NCBI GenBank assembly: GCA_024276425.1
Contig: JAJRXF010000063.1
Span: 1 to 51,564 of the forward strand
Direction: 5' to 3'
From: Actinomycetes bacterium
Lineage (GTDB): Bacteria; Actinomycetota; Acidimicrobiia; Acidimicrobiales; SZUA-35
Length of the DNA: 51,564 bases
Shown: in pieces, positions 47,177 through 51,564 of the stretch
Layout of the letters: every line of letters begins with the position of its first letter
Numbering within the stretch: position 1 is the stretch's first letter
The notes under the pieces: model-generated
What the model was told of the DNA's origin: nothing
Seen by the model: only the letters and a program-made list of their open reading frames with translations
Database searches by the model: none
Translations under genes and position numbers: made by a program

Positions 47177-48064
47177 TCAGCCCTGACTGGTGAAGGTCAC
47201 ACTGGCGATCCACAGCAGGACCATGGACAGGGCTACCAAAGCGTGCGTGAGCCGGAGCTTGTATTCGCCACGCCAGGCTTGTTCGGCCATGGTTTTCCAT
47301 GGAGTGTCGAGCCGCATTACCCGCACTTCGCGGGCGATGAAGGGTGTGCTTGCGGCCAGAGCCAGCCCTAAGAACCCAAACAAGAAGAACCCAAGAATGG
47401 CGACGATCCAGGTTGGTGTCTTTGATAAGGCCCAGTTGTTCACCGCTCGACCGACCTGCCACTCGGCGAAGGGCATTGTTGTTTGAACGCCTTTGATGCT
47501 TTGGTCTTTCGGGTCTTGGGTGGCCGTTGTTTCTTGAGCTCCGAATTCTGCTGCGCCCCTACCTGAGGCCAGTGGCAGACACTCGGCGGCTTGTTCAAAC
47601 CAGCCGAGCCCGGCGAATGTTGCGGTCAAATGCCACCAAGCCCCCTCATGAGTTGAGTCAAAGGCGAGGGCCTTGCGGGCCTCGGAATCTGCTTCAGTCA
47701 GTCGACCTTGAGCCAAACGGACCGCAGACAAAGCAATCAGGCTGTCCGCCCGGTCTAGGTCACTACGATGCTTGTCCTTCGAGATCAGTTGGAGGCTTCG
47801 CACAGCGCTCCGGTTCAGATCGTGCTTGCGGGTATAGGCGGTGGCAACGGCCAGGATGGCGTGCAGATCAACATCGGTTGGGCGGAGTCGTTGTGCGGCC
47901 AAGGCGACCCGTATTGCGTCCTTCCATTGACGCAGATGCAGGTGATCGATCGCCTCATCTTTAAGCGCGAGTCCGGCCTCGGTGCCTGCCATTGGCACCG
48001 TCTCGAAGTCGGGACCAAAGATAGTCTTTGCCGTGGTTGGCACCTGGGTTTTCGTCGACTGCAC
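47177..48064 (-). CDS. TPR-repeat protein with C-terminal membrane helices
   Basis: A 295-residue protein. Residues about 25-160 read as TPR-like helix pairs (KDEAIDHLHLRQWKDAIRVA, SLIALSAVRLAQGRLTEADS, ARKALAFDSTHEGAWWHLTA). Two hydrophobic helices follow near 220-240 and 275-292, the second ending the protein, so the TPR part would face the cytoplasm as a scaffold at the membrane. Partner unknown. GTG start; AGAGG lies close upstream. The 160 bases above it hold no gene. Confidence 0.8.
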   Translation of the reverse strand: MQSTKTQVPTTAKTIFGPDFETVPMAGTEAGLALKDEAIDHLHLRQWKDAIRVALAAQRLRPTDVDLHAILAVATAYTRKHDLNRSAVRSLQLISKDKHRSDLDRADSLIALSAVRLAQGRLTEADSEARKALAFDSTHEGAWWHLTATFAGLGWFEQAAECLPLASGRGAAEFGAQETTATQDPKDQSIKGVQTTMPFAEWQVGRAVNNWALSKTPTWIVAILGFFLFGFLGLALAASTPFIAREVRVMRLDTPWKTMAEQAWRGEYKLRLTHALVALSMVLLWIASVTFTSQG

Positions 48065-48224
48065 CAGCCTCTATCGGCAAACATCGCGGCAGCTTGAGGC
48101 CTTCTGGTGCGCTAAGGAAATAGGTCTAGCGGACTAACCGAGGGTTCGAACCTTGGCTGTGCTTTCCGGGGTCATGGCTTTGGCCCATGCGGCTACCCTC
48201 CGAAAGAGAATGAGTCCCGATCCC

Positions 48225-49508
48225 TCATTCGGTGGGAAGACCCAGAAGCTGATATTGGGCAGCTACTGCCTCGGCTAGGACTTCGATGGTTGCGGTCTGA
48301 GGATCACCAACGAGATAGAAGAGATACCACTGGTTCTTGTTTGTGAATGTCAAACCCCAGGTGACGATCGGCCCGACCTCGTCCGATGAGGTCGTTCGGA
48401 ATCCGCGAGCGTCACCGAGGGCGGGGACATCGAAGAACTCGGCCCCGTATCCACCAAGCGTTATCAGGCCATCCTCCCGATAGAAGGCGGCTTCTGAAGC
48501 ATTGGCGAAGTCATAAACCGTGGCGACGATGACGTCCTGAGTATCGTTTCGAAAAGCCCGCGTCCAGCCGCCGTTGAAGCCGCGGGTCTCCAACAGCGGC
48601 CCCTCCTCAGTGGCATCGGGCTGGATCTGGATAGCCGCTTCTAGGTCCAGGTAGCGGTCGGCGAGAGGGTGATCGACCGGTCCGAACTGGGCCACCTCGG
48701 AGAGTAGGGATCCGGCCAGGTCCTCAGCGGTCAGAGGGGCTGGGTCATTGACAGAGGAATCAGGTATAGGAATGGCCTCGATGGCCGAACTCGGAGTATC
48801 GGGGTTGGGGACGGCGGTCACGGATGGGGTTTCCTCGGGGAGTTGGGTGACACGGGATTCGGCTTCGACCCTGCCGGTGTCAGGGCTAGGAAGCGTCACG
48901 GTGTCGGGGCTAGGAAGCGTGAGGGGGTCATTGCTGGTGCATGCTCCCAGCAGGAGAATAATCCCGGCAAACCCGGCAACCAGGTTCAAGGTTCCCCAAC
49001 TGGGGCGCCTTGCTCGACCAAGACGACCAAAGAACTGTTGGTGTCCGACCTGGTCCGCCCTGAAAGAAGCCAAGCCGATGGAAACCACGCGGGTTATGCC
49101 GAATGTGCCGCCGGCCAAGACGCTGGTCCAAACCCCTAGCAGGCCAGCAGAAACCGAAACCGCCCACCACATCCAGGTTGACAAGATGGTTGCGGGCCCG
49201 ATGCCAAGCCTTAGGCCATAGAGGAGGGCGACAACGCGGGCGTCGAACAGATCTCGCCATTGCTGGGGTACCTGTTGGCCATAGGTCAATGGTTTGGGAC
49301 GGCCGAAGACCAAACTAGTCAAATCGGCTGTGATGGCGAGGCCCATAATGCCGACCACGGTCTCGACTCCGGGGGTGGGGGCCGGTGCCAAAATCAAGCC
49401 CACCAGGAAGCCGATGAGGGCTCCGCTGACGGAGGCACCGATCAGCAGAATCACTCCGACGCTCAGACGGGAACGCCCCCGGACCGAGGGCAAGGTGGTT
49501 TCTGCCAC
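48225..49508 (-). CDS. Membrane protein fused to lipoprotein-like domain
   Basis: A 427-residue protein of two parts. Residues 1-135 contain about four hydrophobic segments and the motif YGQQVPQQWRDLFDARVVAL between them. Residues 161-190 look like a lipoprotein signal peptide inside the chain: basic GRLGRARRPS, a hydrophobic core and the lipobox LLGAC (Cys190). After it come a Ser/Thr/Pro-rich linker with a duplicated TLPSPDT unit and a C-terminal extracytoplasmic domain of about 170 residues with alternating beta/alpha character. No ATG or GTG is available to start a separate lipoprotein. GTG start. It follows the cysteine-rich gene by 77 bases, so probably belongs to the same unit. Confidence 0.75.
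   Translation of the reverse strand: MAETTLPSVRGRSRLSVGVILLIGASVSGALIGFLVGLILAPAPTPGVETVVGIMGLAITADLTSLVFGRPKPLTYGQQVPQQWRDLFDARVVALLYGLRLGIGPATILSTWMWWAVSVSAGLLGVWTSVLAGGTFGITRVVSIGLASFRADQVGHQQFFGRLGRARRPSWGTLNLVAGFAGIILLLGACTSNDPLTLPSPDTVTLPSPDTGRVEAESRVTQLPEETPSVTAVPNPDTPSSAIEAIPIPDSSVNDPAPLTAEDLAGSLLSEVAQFGPVDHPLADRYLDLEAAIQIQPDATEEGPLLETRGFNGGWTRAFRNDTQDVIVATVYDFANASEAAFYREDGLITLGGYGAEFFDVPALGDARGFRTTSSDEVGPIVTWGLTFTNKNQWYLFYLVGDPQTATIEVLAEAVAAQYQLLGLPTE
48876..48923 (-). repeat. 24-bp imperfect tandem duplication in frame
   Basis: Two head-to-tail 24-base units (48876-48899 and 48900-48923) differing at a few positions. They encode two TLPSPDT-type octapeptides in the linker just after the internal lipobox cysteine. 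Confidence 0.85.
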
Positions 49509-49585
49509 CGAGAGGCCTCAGGGTGACCACAAAGTGTGGAGCCCCGAGAGCCAGGCCACCACGACCACAAAAGCAACGAGCAGGC

Positions 49586-51031
49586 TCATCCTCGGAAGGT
49601 TTGACCAATCGAGGTCCAGTAGTCCGGGGCCCCGACCGAGCCTGGCTGTGGAGCTGAACCAATCCGGGCCAACCCAATGGGTCGTTCGGCATAGGGTTGA
49701 CGGATCACCGGCAGGCCCTGTCCAGCCACCCCCATGAGCTGGTCGGTTCGAAAACCATTGGCGGCTCCTTGTAGAGCCCAGTACTGATCAATCGTGAGCT
49801 CTCCCGGACCTTTGATATAGAAGACCTCTCGGAGTTCTCCGAACTGAAGGGTGTGGGTGTCGATCCATCCTTCGATGGGGCCAAGGCTGGCCTGGGGATG
49901 GAGCAGGACGGGTGCGCCAGTATTGACCATGCCAATGATGTCGGAACTGCCAGCGGGGACGATCGAGATTCGACCGGCATCCACGTAAGCCAAGGCCGAG
50001 GCCAAGCCAGCCAATTCGACGGCCAAGTCGGTGAGGTTGGTGGAGCCGGTGCGCTCGGAGGGAACGCCAGCATCGTCGGGTTCGGCGCCTATATAGAGGG
50101 TGGGAAGGCCGATCGTAGCGGTGGTTTGGCTGTCGAGTAGGAGGGGGAATCCGGCCACCGCGGCAAACACGGCAGCAAGAGGAGTTACCTCGGCGCTCAA
50201 GCCGGTCGAGGCAACCGTGACGGTTCGGTTAACATTGCTCACTCGAACGAGAAAGTTGGCTACATCGTTGCTGATGGCTGCCGGGTCGCTTCCACCGGCG
50301 ATATCTCGTAGGCGTAGGCCAAGGCGCTGAATCGAAGCTCGAGCCGAAGAGGATATACCACCAACAATCAGGGCTTCTCGAGGTTCAAGTTGTTGTATCG
50401 CCCGGGTCACCTTTGGGCTGGGGCCAGAAGGTCCCAGGGGAAAGATCGGGATGCCCAATGCCCCGGCGACCGGAGCAGCAAGGTAGGTGAGAACCGGATT
50501 GTCGTCATCCACCAGGACGACCTTGCCCGAGGTGGTGTTGGCGGCAACCGCGGCCGCGGGGAAGTAGCCGTCTTGAGCATCCCACTCCACCGGTACAAGA
50601 TCGACAGTTAGGACGCGGGGGTCCTTCCCGCAGCTCTCAACGATGCAGGCCACATTGGTTCCGACCGGGCAATATCCATGGACATTGGGATAGTCGAGAA
50701 TGCAACAGTCACAAATTTTCTTGAGCCCCCCGTCGCGGCAGCAACCGTCACTGGCGTACCAGCACCAACCCCAGACGCTGCCTTCGCCGGTACAGTCGAA
50801 TGTGTCGCACTTTGGGGTGATCCCGCTTTGACCACAAACCCTCGCCTGGGCCTTACGGATCAGTAGGTTGGCCATGATCGGACCGGCGGCGACCAGGACG
50901 GCGATCTGGCTGAGTCGATGGAGAAATGACCGTCTGGTTGTACGTTTGGCTGTCCATCGGCCGAGCTGTTCGACCCTGGCGTCGAGGCCATGGCCAGCGG
51001 TGGGCGTTGTGGTTGGTGGACGAGAACTCAA
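49586..51031 (-). CDS. Tat-exported 12-Cys (methylamine dehydrogenase small-subunit-like) protein with cell-wall-binding-like repeats
   Basis: A 481-residue protein. Residues 29-63 form a twin-arginine signal (TTRRSFLHRL, then a hydrophobic core). Residues 66-134 hold twelve cysteines (66, 75, 80, 90, 97, 98, 107, 109, 110, 121, 129, 134). This matches the number in the methylamine dehydrogenase small subunit, and CPVGTNVACIVESC parallels its CPPGTKLATASWVASC segment. The cofactor tryptophan is replaced by Ile130 and the second half of that subunit is missing. Residues 170-440 show alternating strand/helix repeats with ALIVGGISSSARASIQRL and RDIAGGSD, similar to the CWB2 cell-wall-binding repeat. 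TTG 51031 overlaps the stop of the MauD-like gene upstream. A wall-anchored disulfide-rich protein is inferred; no catalytic role is evident. Confidence 0.8.
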   Translation of the reverse strand: MSSRPPTTTPTAGHGLDARVEQLGRWTAKRTTRRSFLHRLSQIAVLVAAGPIMANLLIRKAQARVCGQSGITPKCDTFDCTGEGSVWGWCWYASDGCCRDGGLKKICDCCILDYPNVHGYCPVGTNVACIVESCGKDPRVLTVDLVPVEWDAQDGYFPAAAVAANTTSGKVVLVDDDNPVLTYLAAPVAGALGIPIFPLGPSGPSPKVTRAIQQLEPREALIVGGISSSARASIQRLGLRLRDIAGGSDPAAISNDVANFLVRVSNVNRTVTVASTGLSAEVTPLAAVFAAVAGFPLLLDSQTTATIGLPTLYIGAEPDDAGVPSERTGSTNLTDLAVELAGLASALAYVDAGRISIVPAGSSDIIGMVNTGAPVLLHPQASLGPIEGWIDTHTLQFGELREVFYIKGPGELTIDQYWALQGAANGFRTDQLMGVAGQGLPVIRQPYAERPIGLARIGSAPQPGSVGAPDYWTSIGQTFRG

Positions 51032-51516
51032 CGGTGGGATTCCTTAGCGACGGTGGCGTAGACCTCGGCCAGCATTTCTTCGGCCTGGTCAAGACTGTTG
51101 GCGATACCGCGACTGCGAACAAGTCCGCTGCGATCTACGGCAATGAGATAGGGGGTTGAGCGGACCTTGAAAGCCGCGAATGTCTTATGATCGGTCTCGG
51201 CATCGAGAAGCCGGAGGACGAGGCCGTCGTAGGTTTTAGCGATTTTGTCGAGCCCGGGCTTTAGCTCGGCACAGATGGTACAACTCTGAGAGGTGAAGGC
51301 GGCAAGGGTGAGGTCGTTGCTGGTGTAGTCAAAGGCGTATCCGTCGGGAGCCGGAGTGTCGAGCTCAGGCCCTTCGCCAGCAAAATGCACACCCATGGGG
51401 GCGACCCGGGTGTGAAGAAGTCCGATTTGTCGGAGCAAAGCAATGCAGGTGATCGACAGTGCGACAACGGCAATCCACAACAGCACATAGCTGGCGATCC
51501 AGACGCTTCCTTCCAT
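51028..51516 (-). CDS. MauD-like thioredoxin-fold protein
   Basis: A 162-residue membrane-anchored thioredoxin-fold protein. One N-terminal helix (about 6-28) is followed by LLRQIGLLHTRVAPMGV, the phrase typical of MauD, and a CxxC active site Cys79-Thr-Ile-Cys82 (SQSCTICAEL). VRSTPYLIAVDRSGLVRSRG is the cis-proline region. MauD helps form the disulfides of the methylamine dehydrogenase small subunit, so its pairing with the downstream 12-Cys protein is functionally sensible. ATG 51516 lies in the second copy of a 15-bp tandem duplication. Confidence 0.88.
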   Translation of the reverse strand: MEGSVWIASYVLLWIAVVALSITCIALLRQIGLLHTRVAPMGVHFAGEGPELDTPAPDGYAFDYTSNDLTLAAFTSQSCTICAELKPGLDKIAKTYDGLVLRLLDAETDHKTFAAFKVRSTPYLIAVDRSGLVRSRGIANSLDQAEEMLAEVYATVAKESHR

Positions 51517-51534
51517 CTAGCTTCCTTCCATCTA
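51505..51534 (-). repeat. 15-bp tandem duplication covering the mauD-like start
   Basis: TAGATGGAAGGAAGC, read on the minus strand, occurs twice without spacer. The upstream copy encodes ATG GAA GGA AGC TAG, a four-codon minigene whose TAG abuts the real ATG. The upstream copy also supplies the GGAAGGA Shine-Dalgarno for the real start. The remaining 30 bases to the window end show no feature. Confidence 0.9.
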
Positions 51535-51564
51535 TAGGGTCCCGTCGGACAAGCTGGATAGGCC

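Noticed and set aside
48139-48155. GGGTTCGAACC resembling a tRNA T-arm between the TPR and membrane/lipobox genes
   Set aside because: The T-stem pairs, but no matching acceptor, D or anticodon stems could be found at proper distance on either strand; most likely a palindrome by chance or a decayed fragment.

Overview
The window is a chromosomal segment of a high-GC Gram-positive bacterium (Actinomycetota). Markers are the S10-spc-alpha ribosomal super-cluster followed by truA, rplM-rpsI and glmM, a zinc-type S14, a GuaB3-family protein next to guaA, a CIRCE-controlled groESL, and several apparently leaderless genes. My best guess at class is Acidimicrobiia, from remembered resemblance of several proteins (L22 with an extra C-terminal domain, the small gene before the NUDIX gene); no search was possible. 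No tRNA, rRNA, CRISPR array, insertion sequence or prophage is visible.

Layout. 1-18270: the 3' end of tuf, then rpsJ, a 374-base gap with a promoter, a large hairpin and a coupled small ORF, then rplC-D-W-B, rpsS, rplV, rpsC, rplP, rpmC, rpsQ, rplN-X-E, rpsN, rpsH, rplF-R, rpsE, rpmD, rplO, secY, adk, a small opposite-strand gene where map often lies, infA (apparent CTG start), rpmJ, rpsM-K-D, rpoA, rplQ, truA, rplM and rpsI. 18302-24886: cell-wall precursor genes glmM, a giant 1147-residue GlmS-like protein, an unknown protein and alr. 24916-26688: minus-strand SDR and a PLP-dependent dehydratase. 26740-29559: tsaE-tsaB-rimI-tsaD (tRNA t6A synthesis and N-terminal acetylation). 29567-31707: minus-strand HAD hydrolase and 14-helix MFS transporter. 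31787-33868: CIRCE-regulated groES-groEL with a textbook terminator. 33978-37936: MaoC hydratase and acyl-CoA ligase, a minus-strand deiodinase-like nitroreductase, and an enoyl-CoA hydratase. 37963-43415: a DUF2339-type membrane protein, an uncharacterised minus-strand protein, a 49-residue protein coupled to a NUDIX hydrolase, a YcaQ-type DNA glycosylase and a small unknown. 43516-47113: glycosyltransferase, GuaB3 and GuaA. 47177-51516: minus-strand TPR membrane protein, a membrane protein with an internal lipobox, a Tat-exported cysteine-rich protein, and a MauD-like thioredoxin.

How the genes work together. The first 18 kb makes ribosomes, the Sec translocon and RNA polymerase alpha. glmM, the GlmS-like protein and alr feed UDP-GlcNAc and D-alanine into peptidoglycan. 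GuaB3 sits beside guaA, the last step of GMP synthesis. MaoC, the ligase and the crotonase look like acyl-CoA metabolism. The last cluster pairs a MauD-like thiol protein with an exported 12-cysteine domain resembling the methylamine dehydrogenase small subunit; that domain is fused to cell-wall-binding-like repeats and appears to lack the TTQ cofactor tryptophan.

The most unusual items are the CTG start of infA, the MauD/12-Cys/cell-wall module, the oversized GlmS, the regulated-looking rpsJ-rplC gap, the iodotyrosine-deiodinase-like enzyme and a 29-base divergent leaderless promoter pair.
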